Origin: Chitinophaga filiformis
Lineage (GTDB): Bacteria > Bacteroidota > Bacteroidia > Chitinophagales > Chitinophagaceae
Reading direction: 5' to 3'
Assembly: GCF_900102545.1 (NCBI RefSeq)
Contig: NZ_FNBN01000005.1
Location: 458,306-522,305 of the forward strand
Length of the DNA: 64,000 nucleotides
This document shows positions 15,977-24,951 of this stretch, in pieces. Position numbers and translations under genes: made by a program. Positions within the stretch are counted from its first letter, which is position 1, and every line of letters begins with the position of its first letter. The notes beneath the pieces were generated by a model. The model made no database searches and was not told where the DNA came from. It saw only the letters and a list, made by a program, of their open reading frames with translations.

Positions 15977-16942
15977 TTACAATAATCGCACCGCATCTTT
16001 TGCAAAATAGGTAGCGATCAGGTCTGCTCCTGCACGTTTGATGCTGGTGAGCGCTTCAATAATGGCCTTTTCTTCGTTGAGCCAGCCCATTTTAGCTGCT
16101 GCCTTGATCATGGAATATTCTCCGCTCACATGATAGGCACTTACCGGTACGTGTACATGATCTTTGATCTTCCGGATCACATCCAGGTAATACAACGCTG
16201 GTTTTACCATCACAATATCAGCTCCTTCTTCTACATCCATCAGGGTTTCCTTCAATGCCTGATCGCTGTTTGCAAAGTCCAGCTGGTAAGTCTTTTTGTC
16301 GCCGAAGCCCGGAGCAGAGTCCAGTGCATCGCGGAAAGGACCGTAGAGGCAGGATGCATATTTGGCGCTGTACGACATAATACCTACTTTATGGAAGCTG
16401 TGTTGCTCCAGGATAGTGCGGATGGAAAGAATGCGGCCATCCATTTTATCGCTGGGCGCTACAAAGTCCGCGCCTGCTTCGGCATGGCTGAGACTCATAC
16501 GGGATAACACTTCCACGGTGATATCGTTCACGATCTCTCCATTCTCAACAATGCCATCATGGCCGTAAGAGGAGTAGGGGTCCAACGCTACGTCGGTCAT
16601 CACTACTATTTCCGGAACAGCATCTTTGATCGCTTTGATGGCGCGTTGCATCAAACCGTTGGGATTCACTGCCTCCGTACCCTTATTATCTTTCAGTTCA
16701 TCAGCGCATTTGATGAACAGTAATACACTTTTGATACCCATGCTCCAAAGCTCTTTCACTTCTTTCACGGTGAGGTCCAGTGAATGGCGGAAATAGCCGG
16801 GCATTGAAATGATCTCTTCTTTCACATTTTCTCCTTCCACAATGAATAACGGTGCAATAAAGTCGCTGGGCGTCAGTACTGTTTCTGCAACCATCGCACG
16901 GATGGCGGGAGAAGTTCTCAATATCCTGTTTCTACGTATCAT
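15977..16942 (-). CDS. hemB: Porphobilinogen synthase (delta-aminolevulinate dehydratase), non-zinc type
   Basis: A 321-residue enzyme that condenses two 5-aminolevulinate molecules into porphobilinogen. The two Schiff-base lysines are visible: YSAKYAS (Lys194) and VMVKPAL (Lys247). The zinc-site segment, which carries three cysteines in zinc-type enzymes, reads DVALDPYSSYGHDG (about 117-130). This places it in the magnesium/zinc-independent class. It lies between hemF (21-bp gap upstream) and hemL in the operon. Confidence 0.97.
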   Translation of the reverse strand: MIRRNRILRTSPAIRAMVAETVLTPSDFIAPLFIVEGENVKEEIISMPGYFRHSLDLTVKEVKELWSMGIKSVLLFIKCADELKDNKGTEAVNPNGLMQRAIKAIKDAVPEIVVMTDVALDPYSSYGHDGIVENGEIVNDITVEVLSRMSLSHAEAGADFVAPSDKMDGRILSIRTILEQHSFHKVGIMSYSAKYASCLYGPFRDALDSAPGFGDKKTYQLDFANSDQALKETLMDVEEGADIVMVKPALYYLDVIRKIKDHVHVPVSAYHVSGEYSMIKAAAKMGWLNEEKAIIEALTSIKRAGADLIATYFAKDAVRLL

Positions 16943-16963
16943 GATAAATGTGTTTTAATATGT

Positions 16964-17875
16964 TCAGATGGCCCACTCCCTGGGTTTCAGAAATTCAACC
17001 AGTTCAGCTTCCCTGCTGCCGGGTGTGGGATGATAATCATATTCCCAGCGGGCCCGTGGCGGAAGGCTCATCAGAATGGATTCCGTACGTCCGTTGGTTT
17101 TCAGGCCGAACAGGGTGCCCCTGTCGTGAATCAGGTTAAACTCCACATAGCGTCCGCGCCTGTATTCCTGCCAGTCTTTGTGGGCTTCAGTATACGGTAT
17201 ATCCTTTGTTTTCTTTACGATGGGCAGATAGGCGGCCAGGAAGGCTTCGCCATTGGCTTTCGCCAGATTGTACAACTGTTCAGCGCTCATTTTTTCACCT
17301 GGGCGCTGGTAGTCGTAGAAAATGCCGCCAATACCGCGGGCTTCGTTGTTCCGGTGTTTATTGACAAAATACTCGTCGCAATGCTTTTTGAATGCCGGAT
17401 AAAGTTCCGTGCCGAAACGATCGCAGGCATTTTTGAATGTCTGATGGAAGTGGATACCATCCTGCTCATCCAGGTAGTAGGGCGTCAGGTCTGCTCCACC
17501 GCCAAACCAGGAGTCTTTCAGTGCACCGTTGTCATCGTACAGCTCAAAATAGCGGAAGTTGGCATGTACTGTGGGTACAAAAGGATTTACCGGGTGAATA
17601 ACAAGGGAGATGCCGCAGGCCATGAACTGTGCCTGGCCTACACCAAATTGTTTCGCCATCAGTTCCGGCAGTTCGCCAGATACGACAGAAGTGTTCACAC
17701 CGCCTTTTTCGAATACATTACCGTCGGCGATGACACGGGATTTACCACCACCACCGCCGGGACGTTCCCAGATGTCCTCACGGAATCTGGCTTTACCATC
17801 AATATCTTCCAGCGCTGTACAGATCTCATTCTGCAGGCGATGTATGAGGGAAATAAAGTTGTCTTTAATGTTCAT
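16964..17875 (-). CDS. hemF: Oxygen-dependent coproporphyrinogen III oxidase
   Basis: A 303-residue enzyme that oxidatively decarboxylates coproporphyrinogen III to protoporphyrinogen IX using O2. Conserved stretches include ERPGGGGGKSRV, GVNTSVVSGELPE, HANFRYFEL, WFGGGADLTPYY and YVEFNLIHDRGTLFGL. The length fits the family. The oxygen-dependent form implies aerobic haem synthesis; no hemN lies nearby. It starts 12 bp after hemE. Confidence 0.97.
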   Translation of the reverse strand: MNIKDNFISLIHRLQNEICTALEDIDGKARFREDIWERPGGGGGKSRVIADGNVFEKGGVNTSVVSGELPELMAKQFGVGQAQFMACGISLVIHPVNPFVPTVHANFRYFELYDDNGALKDSWFGGGADLTPYYLDEQDGIHFHQTFKNACDRFGTELYPAFKKHCDEYFVNKHRNNEARGIGGIFYDYQRPGEKMSAEQLYNLAKANGEAFLAAYLPIVKKTKDIPYTEAHKDWQEYRRGRYVEFNLIHDRGTLFGLKTNGRTESILMSLPPRARWEYDYHPTPGSREAELVEFLKPREWAI

Positions 17876-17887
17876 GGCAGGTTTCCT

Positions 17888-18913
17888 TTAGAATTCCTTT
17901 ACGGTCTCAATGAAAGCTTTGGCGTGATCAACAGGCACATTTGGCAGGATGCCATGGCCGAGGTTCGCAATATAGCGATGTTTGCCAAAGCCATTCAGCA
18001 TTTCCTTTACTGCTTTTTTGATCTCAGGAATAGGCGCCAGCAGTTTGGCCGGATCAAAGTTACCCTGCAGTGTCACGTTATTGCCTGCAAACTGTCTTGC
18101 ACGGGCAGGCTGGATACACCAGTCAACGCCCAGGCAATTAGCGCCGGTAGCGGCCATTTCTTCCAGTGCAAACCAGGCTCCTTTTGCAAATACAGTAACG
18201 GGGCAGACGTCTTTCAATGCAGCCACGATCTGGCGCATGTACCGGAGAGAGAGGGTTTCGAAGTCCTGAGGACTTAATAACCCGCCCCAGGAGTCAAACA
18301 GCTGTATGCAATCAGCTCCTGCTTTCACTTGCTCTTTCAGGTAAGCGATGGTAGTATCAGTGATCATCTGCAGCAACTGATGGGCTACTTCCGGTTGCTG
18401 ATAGCAGAATGCTTTGGCACTATCGAATGTTTTGGAGCCTTTACCCTGCACCATATAACAGAGCAGGGTCCAGGGGGCGCCTGCAAAACCGATCAGGGGA
18501 ACGGCACCATCCAGTGTTTTCTTTGTTAAGGCGAGCGCTTCAAATACATAGTTGAGAGTGTCCTTTACATCGGGTACACGGAGTTTCTTCAGATCATCCG
18601 CACCTTTTACCGGGTCAGGCAGTACGGGACCGATCTTTTCTATCAGCTGTACTTCCATGCCCATGGCCTGTGGAACCACGAGGATATCAGAGAAGATGAT
18701 GGCCGCGTCTACACCTACCTGGTGTACCGGCATCACAGTGATCTCTGTGGCCAGTTCAGGGTTCATGCAGCGTTCAAAGAAAGAGTATTTCTCCCGCAGT
18801 TTGATGTAGTCGGGCAGGTAACGGCCGGCCTGACGCATCATCCATACAGGGACACGTTCTGTTGTTTCTCCGCGTAAGGCTCTCAGTAAAAGGTCATTCT
18901 TTAAGGCGCTCAT
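17888..18913 (-). CDS. hemE: Uroporphyrinogen decarboxylase
   Basis: A 341-residue enzyme that removes four carboxyl groups from uroporphyrinogen III. The N-terminal signature MMRQAGRYLPDYIKLREKY (about 25-43) carries the substrate-binding Arg residues. IFSDILVVPQAMGM holds the catalytic Asp, and GFAGAPWTLLCYMV and NLGHGILPNVPVDH are also diagnostic. It begins 5 bp after hemD and precedes hemF. Confidence 0.97.
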   Translation of the reverse strand: MSALKNDLLLRALRGETTERVPVWMMRQAGRYLPDYIKLREKYSFFERCMNPELATEITVMPVHQVGVDAAIIFSDILVVPQAMGMEVQLIEKIGPVLPDPVKGADDLKKLRVPDVKDTLNYVFEALALTKKTLDGAVPLIGFAGAPWTLLCYMVQGKGSKTFDSAKAFCYQQPEVAHQLLQMITDTTIAYLKEQVKAGADCIQLFDSWGGLLSPQDFETLSLRYMRQIVAALKDVCPVTVFAKGAWFALEEMAATGANCLGVDWCIQPARARQFAGNNVTLQGNFDPAKLLAPIPEIKKAVKEMLNGFGKHRYIANLGHGILPNVPVDHAKAFIETVKEF

Positions 18914-18918
18914 TCTTA

Positions 18919-19725
18919 TCAGTTAATGTTGTTAAAGTGAAATATCGTTGTTCGTACAAGTTGTTCCATAGAGGGGCTTGCACTGGTAATAATCATATTG
19001 CTGGTATGTTCCTGCAGGGCCCGGGCAGTAGTAGGACCTATTGAAAAACAGACGGTATGCGGTGGCAGACTGTTGACTGAAAAGAAACTCTCTACGGCGC
19101 TGGGACTGAGGAAGAGGATCCCATCATATTCCTGTCCTGTGAGGGCAGGGGTTTCCGTTGTTTCATATACAATCAGTTCTTCTAAGACGATATTGTGTTG
19201 CTGTAACAGGTCTGGCAGCTCATCCCTGCGTTTGTCGCCACAAAAGAATACCAACGGGCCTTTCTCTTCATTTCTGATGATCTCTTGCGCCAGCGAGGCA
19301 GCGTTAGCTGCGGTGCCGGCTATTTTGTGCCGGATGTCATATTGGTGCTTTAATGCCTCTTGTGTAGCTCCTTCCAGGCAGTATACATTCCATCCGGGGG
19401 AGAAGAAACCTCCCTTTTTGAATGCATCAAACTCTTCATCTGTTACTGTTGGAGGGAATGCTGTCCAGGTGCCGTAATAGTATTTTCCGTCCGGGTGCAG
19501 GTAATGATCAAGCAGTGCCTGTACTGCATTGGCGCTGGTAAAAACGACAGTTGCCTTTTCCTGGAACAGCTGGTGTATGCGTTGTTTCAGGCTGTCTGTG
19601 ATCAATGCTTGTGTGCTGATGAATCCCTTAGCCTCGATATCGATATTTTGCGCTGCTGCTATCACGACCAATCGTCGGTCGACCGCTTTAGTGCTTAATA
19701 TGCGATATCTTTTATTTGATGGCAT
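18919..19725 (-). CDS. hemD: Uroporphyrinogen-III synthase
   Basis: A 268-residue protein that closes and inverts ring D of hydroxymethylbilane. The family is poorly conserved, but the two-domain pattern is clear: VFTSANAVQALLDHYL and, near the C terminus, DGILFLSPSAVESFF and CFSIGPTTARAL. I choose the ATG at 19725 (MPSNKRYRIL), which overlaps the end of hemC by 14 bp. The longer frame to 19890 lies entirely inside hemC and lacks family similarity. Position between hemC and hemE supports the call. Confidence 0.9.
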   Translation of the reverse strand: MPSNKRYRILSTKAVDRRLVVIAAAQNIDIEAKGFISTQALITDSLKQRIHQLFQEKATVVFTSANAVQALLDHYLHPDGKYYYGTWTAFPPTVTDEEFDAFKKGGFFSPGWNVYCLEGATQEALKHQYDIRHKIAGTAANAASLAQEIIRNEEKGPLVFFCGDKRRDELPDLLQQHNIVLEELIVYETTETPALTGQEYDGILFLSPSAVESFFSVNSLPPHTVCFSIGPTTARALQEHTSNMIITSASPSMEQLVRTTIFHFNNIN

Positions 19726-20635
19726 CCCTGATTTGTGCAACAATTTTATCGCCGCCCTGTGCGAGGATCTTTTCTGCGGCAATTTTACCAATATGGCCGG
19801 CATCCTGTAGCGGTGCCTGTTCTGTAATGGTGAACAGCTGCTGGCCATCGAGGCTGCACAGCTCTCCGCTGAAATGTAAGGTCTCCTCATTTACTGTAGC
19901 ATAAGCACTGATAGGAGTGGTACAGCCACCCATCAGTGTACGCAGAAAGTCGCGCTCTATACGGGTGCAAAGGGCTGTAGCCAGGTCGTTCATTGGTGAA
20001 CAGGCCTGCTGACAGAAATTATCGTCTTCCCGGCATACAGCTACCACGGCGCCCTGAGCGGGAGCGGGCAGCATCCAGTCCAGCTCTATAGAGGTGGTGG
20101 GACGTATGCCTATTCTTTCCAGTCCGGCAGCCGCGAAGATGGCGCCGTCCCAGTTTTCAGCTGCCAGCTTTTGCAGGCGGGTATTCACATTGCCACGCAG
20201 GTTATGCAGCTGGTGATGCGGATACTTACGCAGCCACTGAGCTTTACGTCTTACGCTGCTGGTGGCGATATTAGCGATATATCCGGGTTTGTCAAGAAAG
20301 GAGGTATCCTGTCTGTATACCAGCAGGTCCTTTACAGGGCCTCTTTCCAGGACTGCAGCCTGTATAATATTTTTAGGTAATTGTGTCGGAACGTCTTTGA
20401 GTGAGTGAACGGCAATATCAATACGGCCGTTGAGGAGAGCGATGTCCAGGCTTTTGGTGAAAATACCCTGAACGCCTATTTCGTAAAGTGGAGTGACGAG
20501 GTCGATATCTCCCTCGCTTTTGATAGGTACCAGTGTAGTTGTATATCCCTGCGCATCGAGCAGGCCTTTTACCTTATTAGCCTGCCACAGTGCCAGCTGG
20601 CTTTCTCTTGTACCTATCCGTATTTCTCTGTTCAT
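19712..20635 (-). CDS. hemC: Hydroxymethylbilane synthase (porphobilinogen deaminase)
   Basis: A 307-residue enzyme that polymerises four porphobilinogens. IRIGTRESQLALWQA is the typical N terminus. The catalytic Asp lies in HSLKDVPT (about 78-85), SSVRRKAQW and LRGNVNTRLQKL bind substrate, and the dipyrromethane cofactor cysteine is in GGCTTPISAY (Cys238). It begins 3 bp after hemA, and its 3' end overlaps hemD. Confidence 0.98.
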   Translation of the reverse strand: MNREIRIGTRESQLALWQANKVKGLLDAQGYTTTLVPIKSEGDIDLVTPLYEIGVQGIFTKSLDIALLNGRIDIAVHSLKDVPTQLPKNIIQAAVLERGPVKDLLVYRQDTSFLDKPGYIANIATSSVRRKAQWLRKYPHHQLHNLRGNVNTRLQKLAAENWDGAIFAAAGLERIGIRPTTSIELDWMLPAPAQGAVVAVCREDDNFCQQACSPMNDLATALCTRIERDFLRTLMGGCTTPISAYATVNEETLHFSGELCSLDGQQLFTITEQAPLQDAGHIGKIAAEKILAQGGDKIVAQIRDAIK

Positions 20636-20638
20636 GAA

Positions 20639-21892
20639 TTATTCCTGATTAACGCCCGTCTCAAAGATATCATTGATCATGGCGATATATTGATCACTTT
20701 TATCTGTTTCCCGGCGTACCTTTCCAGCCATCAGGTTGATCATCTTCTGGATGATACGTGAAGATACTGCTTCAATATCTTCGAGATTGTACTGGTTGCC
20801 GTTCTTCTGTTGTTGTATTTCCTTGGTATGTATCTCCGTCAGCTTATCTTTCACCGCTTTCAGCACCACAGCATGTTTACGCATTTTGTACCAGTAGAGG
20901 AACTCGTTCATGTGTTCTTCAATAATGGCTAATGCTTTAGGCACTTCCTGCAGGCGCATCTGTAATGTCTCATCCTGTATCCTGGACAGTTCATCCACAT
21001 TTACCAGTTCAATATGCGGCAAATCCTTTACTTCAGGCGCTACGTTGAAAGGGATAGACAGGTCGATGATCAGTTTAGGAGAGGACTGCTGAAAGTGCGC
21101 AGGTAAGATGTTTGGTTCCGGTGCATTGGAAGCTACCAGAATGATATCAGCCGCCTGTAATTCTTCTGCCAGCTGTTCATATGGCGCATAACGGAGGCCA
21201 TGCTGTGCTGCAAATTCCTCTGCTACTGAGGTAGTCCGGTTCACGAGCGTTACCTGGTTTACGCCCAGATAGTCCATCATGTTCTTGCAGGTGTTGCGTC
21301 CTATTTTGCCGACGCCCACCAGCAGGATCTTTTTATGAAGGATGTCAGGCACTTTATGTTCCAGTAAACGTACAGCAGCAAAAGCTACTGATACGGTGCC
21401 GGAGCTGAGGCCTGTTTCATTCTTGATGAGTTTAGATACCTGCAGGACGCTGTTGACCAGCCTTTCCTGGAAACCGCCAAAGCATCCATTCGCTTTAGCG
21501 AATTTAGTAGCGGTACGTATCTGGCCAATGATTTCATAATCGCCAAGGATCTGTGAATCAAGTCCTGTTCCTACCTGGTATAGGTGTTTAATGGCATCTT
21601 CGCCGGATTTCACGTACGACAACTGACTGAACATGTTACAATCTCCTTCGGTTTCATGACACACAAGTTCTATCAGCTGTTGTGGATCATCGGCAAACCC
21701 GTAGATCTCAGTTCTGTTACAAGTTGAGAGTACAAATATATCATCCAGGTCCTGCGACTTAGCACTGTCAATTAAGTGCTGGTATTGTACCTGGTTAATA
21801 GCAAACGATCCTCTTATAGCAGCATCTGTTTTCTTATAGTTGATACCAACGATATGAAAATGGGCTATATCTTTTGAATGACTACCCTGCAT
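20639..21892 (-). CDS. hemA: Glutamyl-tRNA reductase
   Basis: A 417-residue NADPH-dependent reductase that converts glutamyl-tRNA to glutamate-1-semialdehyde and commits glutamate to haem. The ATG at 21892 (MQGSHSKDIAHF) is chosen because a -7 box at 21917-21924 lies just upstream. The longer frame to 21982 would run through that promoter. The catalytic cysteine is in LSTCNRTEIY (Cys58), the NADPH site in VGVGKIGRN, and a C-terminal helical dimerisation domain is present. First gene of the minus-strand operon hemA-C-D-E-F-B-L. Confidence 0.97.
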   Translation of the reverse strand: MQGSHSKDIAHFHIVGINYKKTDAAIRGSFAINQVQYQHLIDSAKSQDLDDIFVLSTCNRTEIYGFADDPQQLIELVCHETEGDCNMFSQLSYVKSGEDAIKHLYQVGTGLDSQILGDYEIIGQIRTATKFAKANGCFGGFQERLVNSVLQVSKLIKNETGLSSGTVSVAFAAVRLLEHKVPDILHKKILLVGVGKIGRNTCKNMMDYLGVNQVTLVNRTTSVAEEFAAQHGLRYAPYEQLAEELQAADIILVASNAPEPNILPAHFQQSSPKLIIDLSIPFNVAPEVKDLPHIELVNVDELSRIQDETLQMRLQEVPKALAIIEEHMNEFLYWYKMRKHAVVLKAVKDKLTEIHTKEIQQQKNGNQYNLEDIEAVSSRIIQKMINLMAGKVRRETDKSDQYIAMINDIFETGVNQE

Positions 21893-21916
21893 TTTGTTCT
21901 TATAAGCTTCCGGGTG

Positions 21917-21924
21917 CAAAAATA
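21917..21924 (-). promoter_or_regulatory. -7 box for the hemA operon
   Basis: TATTTTTG on the minus strand matches TAnnTTTG, about 25 bp before the hemA ATG. It drives the seven-gene hem run by position. Confidence 0.55.
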
Positions 21925-22087
21925 CTCGCATAGACCGCAAGAAAGGGCAACAGGCTGTCATTAGTGTGTCATTTCTACACATGGTAACAAGGCTTGCGGA
22001 AAAATGATTTTTGTCAGTTTACACACTGATAGGTGTTATCTATTGCCCTATAACGAATAATTAAATTATTTCAACAATTGTATGACA

Positions 22088-22116
22088 TTTGCAGCTTGGA
22101 TAAGCTATTACATTTG
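22088..22116 (+). promoter_or_regulatory. Promoter of hemH-hemG
   Basis: TTTG at 22088-22091 and TACATTTG at 22109-22116 are separated by 17 bp, close to the Bacteroidota consensus. The hemH ATG is 20 bp downstream. The 243-bp region shared with hemA contains no other gene. Confidence 0.65.
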
Positions 22117-22135
22117 CAACAATTTAAAGTAAAGG

Positions 22136-23167
22136 ATGGAAGCTAAATCTGATAAAGGAATTATTCTGATGAACCTGGGATCGCCGGATTCTACGGCTGT
22201 ACCTGATGTTAAGCGTTATCTTAATGAATTTTTGATGGACAAACGGGTGATTGATTATCCGTATCTGTTCCGCTTATTATTGATAAAAGGGATCATCGTG
22301 CCTAAACGCGCTCCTAAATCAGCTGAAGCATACAAATCCATCTGGTGGGAAGAAGGCTCTCCATTGATTGTGCTGACAAAACAATTACAAAACGCAGTGC
22401 AGCATGATCTGCAGATGCCGGTGGAGATTTCTATGCGTTATGGTAATCCGTCGCAGGAGGCCGCCTATGATAGTCTGCTGAAACAGAACCCTAATCTGAA
22501 AGAGGTGATCCTGTTGCCTTTGTACCCACATTATGCCATGTCTTCTTATGAAACAGCGGTAGAACATGCCAAAGCGGTACATAAGAAGAAAGGCTATACA
22601 TTCAATCTGTCTATCGTTCCTCCTTACTATAATGAACCTGATTATATCAATGCATTAGCAGAAAGTATGCGTCCATATCTGGCACAGGAGTATGATCACC
22701 TGTTGTTCAGCTATCATGGCGTACCTGAGAGGCATATACGAAAAGGTGATATCACCGGGAAGCATTGTCTGCAGGTAGAAAATTGTTGTAAGGTAGATTC
22801 TCCTGCCCATGAGTTCTGTTATCGTCACCAGGTACATGTGACGTCAGAGCTGGTAGCAGAGAAACTGAATATACCAAGGGAGAAGTGGAGTGTGACTTTC
22901 CAGTCCCGTCTGGGAAGGGAAGAGTGGTTGAAACCTTATACTGCCGCTACGTTGGAAGAACTGCCAAAGAAAGGCGTGAAGCGGCTGCTGGTGGCTTGTC
23001 CTGCGTTCGTTTCTGATTGTCTTGAAACACTGGAAGAGATAGCCGTGGAAGGTAAGCATACCTTTATCAACAGCGGCGGCGACAGTTTTACGATGATCCC
23101 CTGTATGAATGTACATCCTTTATGGGTACAGGCAGTTGTAAAGTGGATGACGAGCCTGCAGTCCTGA
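22136..23167 (+). CDS. hemH: Ferrochelatase
   Basis: A 343-residue enzyme that inserts Fe2+ into protoporphyrin IX, the last step to protohaem. It opens GIILMNLGSPDS. The catalytic His is in LLFSYHGVPERH (about 197), and the conserved Glu is in SDCLETLEEIAVEG. A cysteine-rich insert (HCLQVENCC, then EFCYRHQ, about 210-232) follows the SYHGVP motif. I recall this insert in other Bacteroidota ferrochelatases; it may bind metal. Divergent from hemA and co-directional with hemG. Confidence 0.97.
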   Translation: MEAKSDKGIILMNLGSPDSTAVPDVKRYLNEFLMDKRVIDYPYLFRLLLIKGIIVPKRAPKSAEAYKSIWWEEGSPLIVLTKQLQNAVQHDLQMPVEISMRYGNPSQEAAYDSLLKQNPNLKEVILLPLYPHYAMSSYETAVEHAKAVHKKKGYTFNLSIVPPYYNEPDYINALAESMRPYLAQEYDHLLFSYHGVPERHIRKGDITGKHCLQVENCCKVDSPAHEFCYRHQVHVTSELVAEKLNIPREKWSVTFQSRLGREEWLKPYTAATLEELPKKGVKRLLVACPAFVSDCLETLEEIAVEGKHTFINSGGDSFTMIPCMNVHPLWVQAVVKWMTSLQS

Positions 23168-23199
23168 TCTGAGTTATTATTATACAAATAGCCGTTACC

Positions 23200-24528
23200 A
23201 TGAAAACGCAACCCGTTATCATTGCCGGAGCCGGTATTGCCGGTCTAAGCATTGCTTATGAATTACAGCAGAAAGGTATTCCTTACGAGATACTGGAAGC
23301 AGGATCTCACGCAGGTGGTGTGATAAAATCATTGCATGTGGATGGATATGAACTGGATGCGGGGCCGAATTCTTTTGCTGCTTCACCGGAAATAATGGCC
23401 TATATTGATCAACTGGGATTGCAGGACCAGGTGCTGGAAGCAACTGCTGCAAGCAAGCACCGTTTCCTGGTCAGAAATAATCAACTACACGCGGTATCTC
23501 CTCATCCGCTTAAAATACTGAAATCAAACTATATAAGCGGGGGCGCTAAATGGCGTCTGTTTACAGAGAGATTCCGCAAGGCCAATCCTGCTGAGGGTGA
23601 GGAATCGGTAAGTTCTTTTGTGAGCCGCCGCTTCGGACGTGAAATCAATGAGTATCTGTTTGAGCCTATTTTGTCGGGTATCTATGCCGGTAATCCTGAC
23701 CTGATGTCTATCGCAGAGGTATTACCCATGCTGCCGCAGTGGGAAAAGAAGTATGGTAGTGTGACCAAGGGGCTCATGAAGAATATGAAAACGATGGGCG
23801 GCCGTAAGATCATTGCTTTTAAAGGCGGTAATGCGGTACTGACAGAAAAGCTGTTATCTCTGCTGACAGGTAAGATAAGACTAAACTGTGCTATAACAGG
23901 CGTTGCCCGCGGTGCGTCAGATTATATCGTACAATACAATGAAAATGGTAGTACCGGTATGTTAAACGCCGAACGTATCATCTTTGCTACTCCTGCTTAC
24001 AGCACCGCCGTTGCTATACAAGGCCTTGATACTTCTCTGGCAGCACAGCTGCATGATATTCCCTATCCACGTATGGGGGTGCTACACCTGGGATTTGGCG
24101 CTGAGGCGCAGGGGAAAGCACCGGAAGGTTTTGGCTTCCTTGTGCCGCACGCAGCAGGTAAACATTTTCTGGGAGCGCTTTGTAATACCGCAGTATTCCC
24201 GGCGCGCGTACCGGAAGGCAAGACCCTGTTTACCGTTTTCGTTGGAGGCGCTCGTCAGGAACAACTGTTTGATCAGTTAGGGGCAGAGAAGTTGCAGCAG
24301 ACAGTGGTGAAAGAGCTGATGGAGCTATTAGGATTACAGCAGCCACCCGAAATGCAACGTTTCAGCCAGTGGAACAGGGCTATACCACAATTGAATGTGG
24401 GGTATGCGCAGATAAGACAACAAATACGCTTTTTTGAGCAACGCTATCCGGGGATAAGACTGGCGGGGAATTATGTGACAGGCGTGGCTGTGCCGGCGAT
24501 TATACAGGCGGCAAAGGGGTATAGTTGA
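23200..24528 (+). CDS. hemG: Protoporphyrinogen oxidase, FAD-dependent (HemY/PPO type)
   Basis: A 442-residue flavoprotein that oxidises protoporphyrinogen IX to protoporphyrin IX with O2. The FAD-binding motif GAGIAGLSIAYEL is near residue 9, followed by ELDAGPNSFA. The C-terminal FAD motif is RLAGNYVTGVAVPAIIQA. It is the HemY-type oxygen-dependent enzyme; databases often use the symbol hemG for it. It lies 32 bp after hemH and completes the pathway encoded here. Confidence 0.94.
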   Translation: MKTQPVIIAGAGIAGLSIAYELQQKGIPYEILEAGSHAGGVIKSLHVDGYELDAGPNSFAASPEIMAYIDQLGLQDQVLEATAASKHRFLVRNNQLHAVSPHPLKILKSNYISGGAKWRLFTERFRKANPAEGEESVSSFVSRRFGREINEYLFEPILSGIYAGNPDLMSIAEVLPMLPQWEKKYGSVTKGLMKNMKTMGGRKIIAFKGGNAVLTEKLLSLLTGKIRLNCAITGVARGASDYIVQYNENGSTGMLNAERIIFATPAYSTAVAIQGLDTSLAAQLHDIPYPRMGVLHLGFGAEAQGKAPEGFGFLVPHAAGKHFLGALCNTAVFPARVPEGKTLFTVFVGGARQEQLFDQLGAEKLQQTVVKELMELLGLQQPPEMQRFSQWNRAIPQLNVGYAQIRQQIRFFEQRYPGIRLAGNYVTGVAVPAIIQAAKGYS

Positions 24529-24725
24529 GAAAGCCCTTTAAAGCCTGTTCGTTGCTGCCACATATCTGAATACCCCTATTTAGCTCTAATTAAGAACATC
24601 CGACCAGGATATTTTATATTCCCTGCCCGCGCATCGCATTCCTGCACCGAATGGTTTTGACAATCCGGCCAGAACTACCAGGCACATCAAATAGACTACA
24701 CAAGCTAATAACTTTCTGCAGCGTT

Positions 24726-24780
24726 CTGACAGCTGTCTGTCGGCTTACTGTCGGTTTACCATCGGCCTGGAGTCGGCTTT
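24726..24780. repeat. 11-bp periodic tandem repeat, about 5 units
   Basis: Degenerate units CTGACAGCTGT, CTGTCGGCTTA (24737-24747), CTGTCGGTTTA (24748-24758), CCATCGGCCTG (24759-24769) and GAGTCGGCTTT (24770-24780). It lies in the 563-bp gap between hemG and the DUF72 gene. Confidence 0.82.
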
Positions 24781-24811
24781 TCATTAGAGTACTAATATTG
24801 CATCAAGAGGC

Positions 24812-24862
24812 TATTTAGAGGGCACCTATATATCAAAGGGATATTGAAGTGACCTCTAAATA
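24812..24862. repeat. Imperfect inverted repeat
   Basis: Perfect 10-bp outer arms TATTTAGAGG (24812-24821) and complement (24853-24862), with partial pairing inward (CAC...GTG). It lies 32 bp after the 11-bp repeat array and may belong to the same intergenic element. Confidence 0.55.
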
Positions 24863-24867
24863 CTATT

Positions 24868-24895
24868 GTGATGCCCGGTTGCATAACTATTTTTG
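24868..24895 (+). promoter_or_regulatory. Possible promoter for the DUF72 operon
   Basis: TTG near 24866-24868 and TATTTTTG at 24888-24895, spaced 19 bp, fit the Bacteroidota consensus. It lies about 200 bp before the DUF72 start and 57 bp before the gene remnant at 24952. Confidence 0.45.
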
Positions 24896-24951
24896 TATTA
24901 GTCGCACTAAGACAACAAGCTTTTTGTATTGACAACCTCAGACCCTTTTTA

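Noticed and set aside
17030..18277. 415-codon open frame on the plus strand
   Set aside because: It runs antisense through hemF and hemE, has no recognisable domain, and ends inside hemE. It is a shadow of the two genes' codon bias.
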